Shown here one piece after another: positions 1-8,602 of a DNA stretch of 64,000 bases. This DNA comes from Candidatus Thorarchaeota archaeon SMTZ1-45 (GTDB lineage Archaea; Asgardarchaeota; Thorarchaeia; Thorarchaeales; Thorarchaeaceae): NCBI GenBank assembly GCA_001563335.1, contig LRSL01000095.1:1-64000 (forward strand), written 5' to 3'. A program made the position numbers and the translations under genes. Under the pieces are notes generated by a model. It did not search any database, was not told where the DNA came from, and worked only from the letters and a program-made list of their open reading frames with translations. Every line of letters begins with the position of its first letter. Positions within the stretch are counted from its first letter, which is position 1.

Positions 1-1
1 A

Positions 2-3000
2 TATGACAGCACTTACCTTGGAGCAACTGACTCTGTCACTCTCGATGGAACTGCAATGACCTGGGATAGTGTGAACTCCTGGTTTGATTTGCCTATATCA
101 CAAGCCTCAGTAGGCCTCTGGCAATATTTCGTTAACTCCTCCTCTGATGGAACCTATGGAATCACAGCACTCAACCTCAACTCACAAAGTGTCAGTGTGA
201 TTTGGGATAGAATTGTCGTACAGAGTACTGTGGTCGACGATGCAAGGGTTGACATATCTTCTAATGCTGAGATTCGAGTGACATTATTGCTGGAGTATGA
301 CAGTACCTTCCTTGGAGCTGGTGACTCTGTTATCCTCAATGGCACTTCAATGATTTGGGATGGTGTCAACTCATGGTTCGAATTAATAGTGAGTCACTCT
401 TCTGTTGGTTCGTGGACTTACTTTGTGAACTCAAGCTTGGATTCAACCTATGGAATTAGTTTGTTAAATCTAAATGGAAACAGTGTCAGTGTGATTTGGG
501 ACAGACTGCAGGTCCTTTCATATTCTGTTGGTGATGCGCGGGTCAATATTGGTGATAGTGTAGATATTGATGTTTCACTAGTCTATGATTATGATAACAC
601 ACCAGTGTCAGATGGTACAATCACTGTGAATGGGATAGCAGCAACTCATCAAGGGGCTGGCATTTGGAGATTTACTGACTCTGAAGTTGTAGTTGTAATG
701 AACACCTATGACGTAGTAGCCAGTGTAGGAAATACATATGGGCTCACCATTATAGACCAAAACTCTCGATCAATGAATGTAATCTGGGATCAATTAATAG
801 TCATAATTGGTGTTGACGATGCTTCCTCATTGAACGGTCATCAGGCTAACTTCACTCTCACAGTGACATACGACTATGATGATGTTGTCTGCACAACATA
901 TCAAATCGTGATTGACCGGAACGCATCGTGGTGGCATACATTCCTCGATGCCAACGTGTCCCTCTTTGTTGATAACAACACTAACACTACATACTTATAC
1001 AATGCAAGCCTTGTGTCAGGGGAATCTACGTATGGCATAACTGCGTTCACTACGAACACCTTGCAGGTGACCTGGTCTTTAGCTCCTAATGAGATTCCAG
1101 TGAATGATTCAAGTCCTGTTCTCACAAACGGTGATGATACTGACTATCTCTTTGCTCGATATCGTTACTATGTGATAACCTCATCAGTAAGCGACCTTGA
1201 TGGATACGCTGACATGAGCTATATAGAGTTGACACTTTATTCTGATGATCAGCTAACTCAATACTGGATAATCCGATACACCGTTGGTACCGGTATATTC
1301 TCTGTAGAGACTGGTGGGACGAATGTGGTTATTGGTGCTATGTCTAGCGCTGTAGGTGTTGGTAACACACTCACCATAACTTGGTGCATCAAGATTGGTT
1401 GGAATCATCCAGACATTCTAGACTCTGACATCAATCAGTATATTACTGACGGAACTGCCAGTGACTCCGATTTCTATGAGACCAATTGGAATGTTGAAAC
1501 TCGTCTAGATTATTCAATCGTCCCAGCTCTGTCTGATGACCGTGGAGATGTCAACACTGCAGACTTGATAGGTTCAGGTTCTGTCACGTACTATGGTTCA
1601 AGTCTAAGTCCTCTCTCCAACGAAACTGATGTTTGGGTTGTTCACGATCTTGCTGGGTCCTGGAGTGGAGAGCTCGTGGCTGGCAGTTTCAGCATTTCCA
1701 CTATCGGATCTGCATCAATAGTCCGAATGAACACCTACACATTCAAGATTGTTGTTGAGGGTACTGGTGCAGTTGGCACAGACCTCTATTACACAACTAG
1801 TCTTACTGATACTTTCATTACAGACAGAATTGAGATATACGAGGCTGGGATTGTTGACAGTCGAATTAATATTAACTCGGATTGTGAGGTCTGGTGGAGA
1901 GCAAGATACGAGTACGATAGCACTGAGATACAGAGTGGATTGATCATCGAACTCAATGGGTCAAGAACACTCGTTTGGGATGCTGGTAACCTCTACTGGA
2001 GGTGGCGAGAAACTTCAATCAGTCCTAGCTTTGCTGGATTCGAGATCGCCACTGCTAGTGAATCGACATATGGGTTAACAGCATGGTTTAACACAACTTC
2101 TGCACAACAGGCAATTTGGGACTCCCTCGTCATCACAATAACCGATCCTATTGACCAAAGAATTAATGTTGGTGCAAACGCGAGTGGTATTTTTGTCAGT
2201 GCAGTCTATGCATTTGATGGGGCTCCCTATGATGGAAATCTCATTTTGAACAATACTAACTTCCAATATTCATCTCCGCAGATTCAAGGGTATACAGTGA
2301 TTAGTTGTTCTGGCGACTCATATGATATCACTGTAATCGGAATCAATGATGAAGCATTTTGTATTTGGGATAGAGTCTTGATCGTTTCAGTCAATGCTGA
2401 TGAGATTTATCATGACCCGAACGATGATGTTATGATAACTATCGAGCTCCAGTATGAATATGATGGTCTGCCAGTTACAGCTGGTACGTTCGAAATTACT
2501 AGCTATCCTCTTGCTCACATTGGTTTAGGAGTCTGGGAAGCGCAGATCACCATAGTCACATTTCAAACCATTGACTTTAATGATCTGACAATTTGCAATG
2601 CAACACTCTATGGAATCAACGAATACAACATGAATAGTAATACTGTCACTGTATATTGGGACCGTCTTGGTTTCTATCAAGCTGCAGTGGGTGATGGCAG
2701 AATCAATGTTGGGACTTCAACCACTATCCAATGGAGTGTGCAGCTAGAATATGCCGGTATTTCAATCACATCTGGACTAACGGCTCTTATGACTGGTGAT
2801 ATTGCACTCACACCCTCAGCTGGTGTCTATACTGGCTCTGTTAGTGAGAGCATTGTTGGAAGTATTACTTACAGCATTCTGAGCGCTTCACTCGGAGAGA
2901 TCAGTCAGTTCAATCAGAGTGTATCTGATATCACTGTTATTTGGGATCAAGTCTTGCTGACTTCTATCATAGCCACAACTCTATCACTAGACGTTGGCAC

Positions 3001-3880
3001 TTCGACTGAAATTCGAGTAACGTTGGTATACGAGTTCGATTCTGCTGAGGTCACTGATGGTATGGTCTATATGAATGACAATGGAGCTTCTATAGCAATG
3101 ACCTATAACTCAGCTGGAGGATACTGGAGTGCTTCAGTTTCAAAGAACACAGCGGGCAACTACAGCTTCACAGTTGATAGTGTATCAGGAAATGCCTATG
3201 GAATCACAGCGCTTGATACAGATGATTTGAGCGTGGAGGTTGAGTGGGTTGGAGCACCTGGATTTGTACTTGACACAATGACACTGATGATTATTGGTGG
3301 TGGAGCAGGTATCGGTTTACTTGGTGTGGCAATAATTGCTTCACGACGAAGGAAGGGTGGAGTTGTTACTGATCTTGCTGCAATCGAACCTAGCGACCTA
3401 GAAGTTACTGAACCGGTCGAAGCAGAAGTTCCTATTGAACCGGAAATTTCCGAACCTGAGGTTGAAGAGATTGAACCCTCGGAGCCGGAAACAGTAGAGG
3501 AGCTGGAGATTGAAGCTGAAACAGTCGCTGAAGCAGTTGAACCTGAGGAGGTTGAACTTCCTCCGTTTGATGAAGAACTTGCTGAGCTAGAAATAGAAGA
3601 ACCGGTCATTGAGGCGGAGCCTGAACTAGAGGTTGATGAAGTACCTGAAATCATCGAGGAGCCTGTCATTGAACCTGAAGCAGAACCTGAATATGCTGAT
3701 ATCCCAGAGGAGTTCATTGAACCTGAGCCTGTTGTCGATCTGACAAAATTGACTAAGAAGGAACTCCTTGATCTCATCCCAGATGACATTAAGGAAACCA
3801 CATCGCCCAAGGAACTCAAACGACTAACGAAGCAGGAACTGATAAGCCTAGTCGAATCCTTCAAGAGCTCTAAAGATTAA
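2..3880 (+). CDS. Giant repeat surface protein, C-terminal anchor and acidic tail (5' truncated)
   Basis: The reading frame is open from the window edge, so the N-terminus and signal peptide lie outside; the first internal ATG is at 56. The visible part (about 1,290 residues) is a series of roughly 90-120-residue beta-rich, probably Ig-like modules. Most end in a V-I-W-D-(R/Q) strand followed by a D-x-R-I-N-V-G type segment; at least seven copies are seen. Counting from the ATG at 56, a hydrophobic segment near residues 1075-1095 is followed by Arg-Arg-Arg-Lys, giving a type I topology. About 120 Glu/Pro-rich residues come next, then a basic helical C-terminus (from about 1230) with two L-T-K-(K/Q)-E-L motifs. 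This is most simply a cell-surface protein with a cytoplasmic docking tail. Ligand and function are unknown. The topology is confident; the fold is inferred. Confidence 0.85.
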   Translation, partial: YDSTYLGATDSVTLDGTAMTWDSVNSWFDLPISQASVGLWQYFVNSSSDGTYGITALNLNSQSVSVIWDRIVVQSTVVDDARVDISSNAEIRVTLLLEYDSTFLGAGDSVILNGTSMIWDGVNSWFELIVSHSSVGSWTYFVNSSLDSTYGISLLNLNGNSVSVIWDRLQVLSYSVGDARVNIGDSVDIDVSLVYDYDNTPVSDGTITVNGIAATHQGAGIWRFTDSEVVVVMNTYDVVASVGNTYGLTIIDQNSRSMNVIWDQLIVIIGVDDASSLNGHQANFTLTVTYDYDDVVCTTYQIVIDRNASWWHTFLDANVSLFVDNNTNTTYLYNASLVSGESTYGITAFTTNTLQVTWSLAPNEIPVNDSSPVLTNGDDTDYLFARYRYYVITSSVSDLDGYADMSYIELTLYSDDQLTQYWIIRYTVGTGIFSVETGGTNVVIGAMSSAVGVGNTLTITWCIKIGWNHPDILDSDINQYITDGTASDSDFYETNWNVETRLDYSIVPALSDDRGDVNTADLIGSGSVTYYGSSLSPLSNETDVWVVHDLAGSWSGELVAGSFSISTIGSASIVRMNTYTFKIVVEGTGAVGTDLYYTTSLTDTFITDRIEIYEAGIVDSRININSDCEVWWRARYEYDSTEIQSGLIIELNGSRTLVWDAGNLYWRWRETSISPSFAGFEIATASESTYGLTAWFNTTSAQQAIWDSLVITITDPIDQRINVGANASGIFVSAVYAFDGAPYDGNLILNNTNFQYSSPQIQGYTVISCSGDSYDITVIGINDEAFCIWDRVLIVSVNADEIYHDPNDDVMITIELQYEYDGLPVTAGTFEITSYPLAHIGLGVWEAQITIVTFQTIDFNDLTICNATLYGINEYNMNSNTVTVYWDRLGFYQAAVGDGRINVGTSTTIQWSVQLEYAGISITSGLTALMTGDIALTPSAGVYTGSVSESIVGSITYSILSASLGEISQFNQSVSDITVIWDQVLLTSIIATTLSLDVGTSTEIRVTLVYEFDSAEVTDGMVYMNDNGASIAMTYNSAGGYWSASVSKNTAGNYSFTVDSVSGNAYGITALDTDDLSVEVEWVGAPGFVLDTMTLMIIGGGAGIGLLGVAIIASRRRKGGVVTDLAAIEPSDLEVTEPVEAEVPIEPEISEPEVEEIEPSEPETVEELEIEAETVAEAVEPEEVELPPFDEELAELEIEEPVIEAEPELEVDEVPEIIEEPVIEPEAEPEYADIPEEFIEPEPVVDLTKLTKKELLDLIPDDIKETTSPKELKRLTKQELISLVESFKSSKD

Positions 3881-3964
3881 TTTTCGTGAACAGGGAGATC
3901 AAGACCATGAGCTCCCAGTTGCTTACGAAACCTTTTCATGAGATGATATTACGACTAGGTAGTC

Positions 3965-4297
3965 ATGCCAGGGCAAACAATAACCAGCTCAAAATGCAAT
4001 AGATGCAAGAGAGTGATAGTTCCTCCAAGAGAAACCTGCCCATACTGTGGAAAAAGTGCAGGTCTTATGGAAACGTTGGAATTACCACCTAGAGGAGTCA
4101 TTCAAAGTCACACGACTCTTCGTATGCCTCCAGAAGGTTTCAAAGCCCCTCTCTCAATGGCGCTCGTTGAACTTGAACAAGGCGCTCTAATTCTATGTCT
4201 AGGTAGTGAGCAATCATCACTACCAATCAATATCGGAGATACTGTCGATATTGAACTCGACTCTCAAGAAAGATTCTGTTTCCGAGTCGTTTCCTAG
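3965..4297 (+). CDS. DUF35 Zn-ribbon/OB-fold acyl-CoA-associated protein
   Basis: The 110-residue product has a rubredoxin-like Zn ribbon at its N-terminus (C-x2-C near residues 12-15, then C-P-Y-C near 26-29, with the usual V-P-P-R between). A small beta-barrel OB domain follows. This is the DUF35 architecture. In archaea such proteins bridge thiolase-fold enzymes and hand over acyl-CoA; in other systems they partner acyl-CoA dehydrogenases or aldolases. It precedes an acyl-CoA dehydrogenase gene by 64 nt on the same strand, so the two are probably co-transcribed. Two further DUF35 genes lie at 45989-46982. No strong Shine-Dalgarno precedes the ATG. Confidence 0.85.
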   Translation: MPGQTITSSKCNRCKRVIVPPRETCPYCGKSAGLMETLELPPRGVIQSHTTLRMPPEGFKAPLSMALVELEQGALILCLGSEQSSLPINIGDTVDIELDSQERFCFRVVS

Positions 4298-4361
4298 AAC
4301 TTAGTGCACTGGAAGGTATGTATTTTAGCATGTGTTCTATTAGCAAGTCTAGGTTTCAGCA

Positions 4362-5531
4362 ATGGTTGACTATCTTTCAAATGTACTTTGGACTGAGGAT
4401 GAAATCAACTTTAGAAAAGAAGTGCAGGAGTTCTGCGCTGAAGAGATTGCACCAATCGCGGATGAGATTGATAAAGGTCCCTATCCCAGAGAGCTTCTTC
4501 GCAAAATCGGAAAGGTAGGATATATGGGTGTTCACCATGACAGGTCGGTTGGTGGAACAGAACGTGGTCTCTCCTATGAGATCATAGTTGCTGAGGAAAT
4601 CTCTGCTGTCAATGGTGGTCTCGACATGGCTCGAATGGCATCCACCACTCTTTACGGTATGCCTCTTGCTCGATTTGGTACCGCTGAACAGAAGAAGAAG
4701 TACCTTGAACCAGTTGTAGCTGGAGATAAGATTGGTTGCATTGGAATAACTGAGCCCGATGTAGGCAGTGACACTGCTGGAATGAAGACGCGCGCTGAAA
4801 AGGATGGGGATGATTGGATTCTCAATGGTGAGAAGAGGTTCATCACTAATGGAAGCCAAGCTGACTATATGTGTGCCTTTGCCATCACCAATCCTGATGT
4901 GCACTCCAAGGATGGAATGTCTGCGTTCATAGTAGACACAACCACGGATGGCTTCAGTGTGGTCCAGGACCATGATCTTCTAGGGATGAAGTCTGCAAGA
5001 GTTTCTTGGTTAAAGCTTGAGGATGTCCGTGTACCAGGTAACATGTTACTTGGTAAGCCTGGTGAAGGCTTTCATATTCTGATGGATGAATTGGACTCTG
5101 AAAGAACTGCTATCGCAGGCGAAGCTATTGGATATGCTCGAACTCCCTATGAAATCGCAGTCAAGTATGCAAACGAACGTCATCAATTTGGAAGACCAAT
5201 TCGAGCATTTGAGGGTGTAAGCTTCAAAATCGCTGATATGGCCATGAAACTTGAAGCTGGTCGTGCACTTACACTTACTGCTGCACGAATGTATGATCGT
5301 GGCGAGAATATCACTAAACAAGCTTCTATAGCAAAACTATACACAACCGAAGCAGCTATACAGATTACTAATGACGCAGTCCAAATTCTTGGTGGAATGG
5401 GGTACACCACCGATTATCCTGTGGAACGATTCCTTCGCGATGCACGATTGATGACAATCGGTGGAGGAACTGCAGAGATTCTACGCTTCTTAATACAGAG
5501 AGAGGTCTTCAAAGAATTTTTCCCACTTTGA
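4362..5531 (+). CDS. Acyl-CoA dehydrogenase
   Basis: The 389-residue protein has the usual family length and FAD/acyl-CoA signatures: I-T-E-P-D-V-G-S-D near residue 129, L-N-G-E-K-R-F-I-T-N-G near 153, R-x-x-F-G-R-P near 269 and the Q-I-L-G-G-M-G-Y helix near 344. It should oxidise acyl-CoA to 2-enoyl-CoA, passing electrons to an ETF. The position that holds the catalytic Glu of medium-chain enzymes reads I-G-G-G-T-A-E-I, lacking that Glu. A Glu in D-S-E-R-T near residue 247 matches the alternative base used in isovaleryl- and long-chain-type enzymes. This is a fatty-acid or branched-chain degradation enzyme; the exact substrate cannot be read. It lies downstream of a DUF35 gene. Confidence 0.93.
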   Translation: MVDYLSNVLWTEDEINFRKEVQEFCAEEIAPIADEIDKGPYPRELLRKIGKVGYMGVHHDRSVGGTERGLSYEIIVAEEISAVNGGLDMARMASTTLYGMPLARFGTAEQKKKYLEPVVAGDKIGCIGITEPDVGSDTAGMKTRAEKDGDDWILNGEKRFITNGSQADYMCAFAITNPDVHSKDGMSAFIVDTTTDGFSVVQDHDLLGMKSARVSWLKLEDVRVPGNMLLGKPGEGFHILMDELDSERTAIAGEAIGYARTPYEIAVKYANERHQFGRPIRAFEGVSFKIADMAMKLEAGRALTLTAARMYDRGENITKQASIAKLYTTEAAIQITNDAVQILGGMGYTTDYPVERFLRDARLMTIGGGTAEILRFLIQREVFKEFFPL

Positions 5532-5639
5532 AAAATTAAAGGCTGAAGAGGATCATTCCCACGCGTCCTCACGAATTCAATTGATTCACAAAATATTTCT
5601 TCATCAACTCATTTGGTAGCGGATGATGGGGTATCATTA

Positions 5640-6200
5640 ATGGGTGTACTTGAATATCTTCTAGTCTATACTGAATCTGGTCTTCCAATCTATAGCAAGT
5701 GCTATGGTACGTTCTGCAAGACAGCCTTTAGGAATCCAGAGCTGCTCTCAGGTTTTTTGTCTGCTCTTCAAACATTACCACTTACAATTTCTTCAGAACT
5801 AAGTCTTGAAGCTGTGAAGCTAGGTCCCACACAGATGCGCTTCTCGAAATCAATACCGAGCGGCCATTCAATTGTTGTAGGCATGGGTGAAGACAAGCCT
5901 GAGGTCGCTGAGCGGATTTTCGAAGATATATCAAAAATACTGGCGGCAGATAGATTCCTTAATGTTGATTGGTCATATATCACATCTGACATAATGAACG
6001 ATTTTGAGAAAGTGTTGCTGAAGTCAACCCTTGTAAATGCATTGAAGGATCATGGTGGATTTGAAGACCAGTGCTCTCTGGGAGACCAGTGTCCTATTCA
6101 TACGAATGCTCTACTCTATAAGACCCGCCGTGAGAAAGTATGGAGTCTTATCAAGGGCAAATACGCTGCATTGCGAGAACGTATGCGAAGCAAAGAATAA
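5640..6200 (+). CDS. Probable longin/roadblock-like domain protein
   Basis: Translation can begin at TTG 5613 or at ATG 5640. The ATG is preferred because the fold starts immediately after it. The 186-residue product opens with a beta strand and hairpin typical of longin-type proteins (E-Y-L-L-V-Y-T-E-S-G-L-P-I-Y-S), then a helix (P-E-L-L-S-G-F-L-S-A-L). A second group of strands follows, then a long helix near residues 85-100. The C-terminal 60 residues hold C-x5-C and a basic helix. Longin and roadblock domains serve as small-GTPase partners and are abundant in Asgard archaea. The assignment rests on strand/helix pattern and not on a conserved motif, so it is moderate. The gene ends at a hairpin shared with the convergent gene. 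Confidence 0.55.
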   Translation: MGVLEYLLVYTESGLPIYSKCYGTFCKTAFRNPELLSGFLSALQTLPLTISSELSLEAVKLGPTQMRFSKSIPSGHSIVVGMGEDKPEVAERIFEDISKILAADRFLNVDWSYITSDIMNDFEKVLLKSTLVNALKDHGGFEDQCSLGDQCPIHTNALLYKTRREKVWSLIKGKYAALRERMRSKE

Positions 6201-6225
6201 TTGGAAGGGGCTCACCCCCTCCCAA
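6201..6225. terminator. Hairpin between convergent genes
   Basis: Arms at 6201-6210 and 6216-6225 pair over ten positions with one A-C mismatch around a five-base loop. A T-rich stretch follows on the plus strand. The site fills the gap between convergent genes ending at 6200 and 6229 and could stop transcription in both directions. Confidence 0.6.
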
Positions 6226-6228
6226 TTT

Positions 6229-8016
6229 CTAGTTCTTGACAATTGCAATAATTCGGTACATGTCGCCTACAATCTGGATTGTAGCTGTGAAGTTGTCGTT
6301 CACATCAATATCATTGAGTAATGTATACCAATCTGCCAAGCTCATCCAGTTTCGAGCCCCCTCAATGAACGGGTATGTGGAGTTATCAGTCCGTAGAACT
6401 ATGTGAGTGTCACCACCGTCAACATATGAAGTCTTATTGACAACATTAGCTGTGATATTGAACACCCCTGTGGGCTCAGGTTCCACAGTGCCACCAAGGA
6501 GTTCTACGTATGCTGTGCGGACTGAGTACACAAGCTCTTCACCTGAGAGTGTTCCTCCTAAGGGGACCCACACAAAACGATCTATGTTTGAAGCATCCAC
6601 CATCCCCAGTGCATGGAGCCGCATATTAGTTGCAGTATATTCCTCGAGATCTTCATCATAATAAGTATCTGCCCAATAGATAGGAGTGTACCATGTCCAC
6701 TTGGTAAGTGATGAATTGATGACGACTGGGTAGAGTAAAGGCATCGCACCATAGTAATCGCCACTTGCTGGTTTTCCAATGTCTGCAACTACATTAGCAG
6801 CAGCAGCGTCTCCACTAACATAACCTTCAGCACTAAGGTCATGATAGTAGACAGCATCCTTCGTTGCTCTGAAGACCCCTGCTAGTGTTCGAGTGGCTGT
6901 GATAGGATGAACTGCGATGAACGCCTCAACTCGGTTTGTATCAGGATTAACGATGTATCGGGTGTCTTCAGTGATCTCCAGTCTATCATTCGATGGTGCA
7001 ATGAACCAGAGTAGTCCTCCTGCAAATAGATCGAAACCATCACCACGGCGATATTCTCCCCACCTGGTGATTTGACGTTCAAGCCATTCTTCTGCATATG
7101 CTTGTGTTATCCAGTCGGGAGTATTTTCAATTGTGTCATAGCTAAAGACTGAACCATTCTCTGCGTATACTATTGGACCACTTGCTCTCTCAACAAAGTC
7201 AAACCCAATTGGAGTTCTCGTCTGGACATATACCATAGCACCAGAGGGATCCCAAGTTGGATATGCGTACTGATAACTAGCTGTCATATCATTCAAGTAA
7301 TTGCCAAACTGAATGTTCTTGTCCCAGAATAAACCCTCTCCCACAGGAATGGTCGTTTCTGAAATAAGATGCGGTTCCACTGATTGTGGGTCATTTGCAT
7401 CAACTACGATGAATCCTTTGATATAGTTCTCAGCCAGAACATTCGTTGATACAATAGTACAAACCCATACAAGTGTCCCGTTTGGATTTGTAGTTATATG
7501 TGCAGCTGCAACCTCAACATTGGAACCAAATGGTGAAATGTGCTGACGGGCGACGTATTTAGCATATTCTTCTGTGACCAATCTCACCTTGTCATCCGGG
7601 ATTGTGCTATTGAAGAGATCTTCATCAGTCACAATTATCATGGAGTTGAAATACTCTGCATTGGACACGTCTGAAGTCCAACTAATTATTCCAGAGAAGA
7701 TTGGCATAATGATCAAAATGATCAAACCAATACAGGTGAGTGGCACTCTAATGCCTTCGAGTACTTCCTCAATACGTCCTCCACGAAAACCACTGGAAAC
7801 CACTAAAAGAGCTGCAAAGCTCATTATTAATGTAATAATTGCCCAAGGGAGCGTGGAAACAAGTAGCAAACAGATGATAACCCATGCTGCAGTTCCCCAA
7901 ATTAATCGGAATGGAAGCCATTTGATTAGTCTATTTGGCCTCAACAATTCTTGTCTAAATGGGATGGGTATGGCATGAACTATCAGACTTATCATAAGAA
8001 AGACTAGTACGTTCAT
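6229..8016 (-). CDS. Membrane protein with large extracellular domain, unknown function
   Basis: The frame is open to 8130, but the start is placed at ATG 8016: a GAGAGGT ribosome site sits upstream, and the longer form would overlap leuD with a basic, non-conserved leader. The 595-residue product has about four hydrophobic segments in its first 110 residues (a short one at the start, two closely spaced near 40-75, and one near 90-110). A roughly 470-residue beta-rich ectodomain follows, containing Tyr/Trp-rich segments and several N-x-S/T sequons. No catalytic motif is recognised. It lies 79 nt downstream of leuD on the same strand, so it may be read from the leu operon, but nothing in it suggests leucine metabolism. 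Confidence 0.75.
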   Translation of the reverse strand: MNVLVFLMISLIVHAIPIPFRQELLRPNRLIKWLPFRLIWGTAAWVIICLLLVSTLPWAIITLIMSFAALLVVSSGFRGGRIEEVLEGIRVPLTCIGLIILIIMPIFSGIISWTSDVSNAEYFNSMIIVTDEDLFNSTIPDDKVRLVTEEYAKYVARQHISPFGSNVEVAAAHITTNPNGTLVWVCTIVSTNVLAENYIKGFIVVDANDPQSVEPHLISETTIPVGEGLFWDKNIQFGNYLNDMTASYQYAYPTWDPSGAMVYVQTRTPIGFDFVERASGPIVYAENGSVFSYDTIENTPDWITQAYAEEWLERQITRWGEYRRGDGFDLFAGGLLWFIAPSNDRLEITEDTRYIVNPDTNRVEAFIAVHPITATRTLAGVFRATKDAVYYHDLSAEGYVSGDAAAANVVADIGKPASGDYYGAMPLLYPVVINSSLTKWTWYTPIYWADTYYDEDLEEYTATNMRLHALGMVDASNIDRFVWVPLGGTLSGEELVYSVRTAYVELLGGTVEPEPTGVFNITANVVNKTSYVDGGDTHIVLRTDNSTYPFIEGARNWMSLADWYTLLNDIDVNDNFTATIQIVGDMYRIIAIVKN

Positions 8017-8095
8017 TAAATGACCTCTCAGAAGCTGTCTATTGCGTGTTGAAGATTGATGCCTTTTAGTGTTTTCCAGTAAGAACTTACAAGAC

Positions 8096-8599
8096 TCATT
8101 TTTTCTTCTTATACCAAGGGACCGCTCCACCTGCTTTGAGAATCTCTAACATTCTCTCTGGTAGAGGTTTTCCATGAATAGTCTCTCCTTTCCCTTTTAC
8201 AGTCAGTGTTCCTTTCAAGAGGTTGACAATCACAATCTCTCCATCCTTGATGAGTTTTGAAATATTTGGTATTGTAATTAGGGGCAGTCCAATGTTGAAC
8301 GAGTTTCTATAGAAAATCCGAGCGAATGATTCAGCCACGATGCAACTTATACCACTATGCATGAGCACTTTTGGTGCCTCTTCACGAGATGAGCCACCAC
8401 CAAAATTCCTTCCTGCTACTATGATGTCGTTCTCTTTTACTTTTGATGCAAATACAGGTCTTCGTATCTCGAAAGCATGTTTTACCATTTCATCATAATC
8501 AAGGAGGGTTAGATACTGTCCCTGAATTATCTGATCTGTGTTGATATTGTGGCCAAAAACCCATGCCCGTCCACTGATATTACTAAAATCCTTGCCCAT
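8096..8599 (-). CDS. leuD: 3-isopropylmalate dehydratase small subunit
   Basis: The 167-residue product is the swivel domain of an aconitase-superfamily enzyme, of the archaeal stand-alone type. Diagnostic segments are G-R-A-W-V-F-G-x-N-I-N-T-D-Q-I near the N-terminus, G-R-N-F-G-G-G-S-S-R-E near residue 68, and the A-E-S-F-A-R-I-F-Y-R-N-S-F-N-I-G-L-P block near 90-106. With LeuC it isomerises 2- to 3-isopropylmalate. The loop that separates isopropylmalate from homoaconitate enzymes reads Y-L-T-L here, which does not decide between them. The start has a GAGGAGAG site and lies 3 nt after the leuC stop, so the two subunits are translationally coupled. Confidence 0.93.
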   Translation of the reverse strand: MGKDFSNISGRAWVFGHNINTDQIIQGQYLTLLDYDEMVKHAFEIRRPVFASKVKENDIIVAGRNFGGGSSREEAPKVLMHSGISCIVAESFARIFYRNSFNIGLPLITIPNISKLIKDGEIVIVNLLKGTLTVKGKGETIHGKPLPERMLEILKAGGAVPWYKKKK

Positions 8600-8602
8600 G
8601 AC

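Noticed and set aside
3196..3864. Long Ser/Gly-rich minus-strand frame opposite the giant protein's tail
   Set aside because: It is the antisense shadow of the Glu/Pro-rich repeats; composition is low-complexity and no start signal exists.
4377..4973. 198-codon minus-strand frame inside the acyl-CoA dehydrogenase gene
   Set aside because: It lies wholly within a well-supported gene on the other strand and shows no domain pattern.
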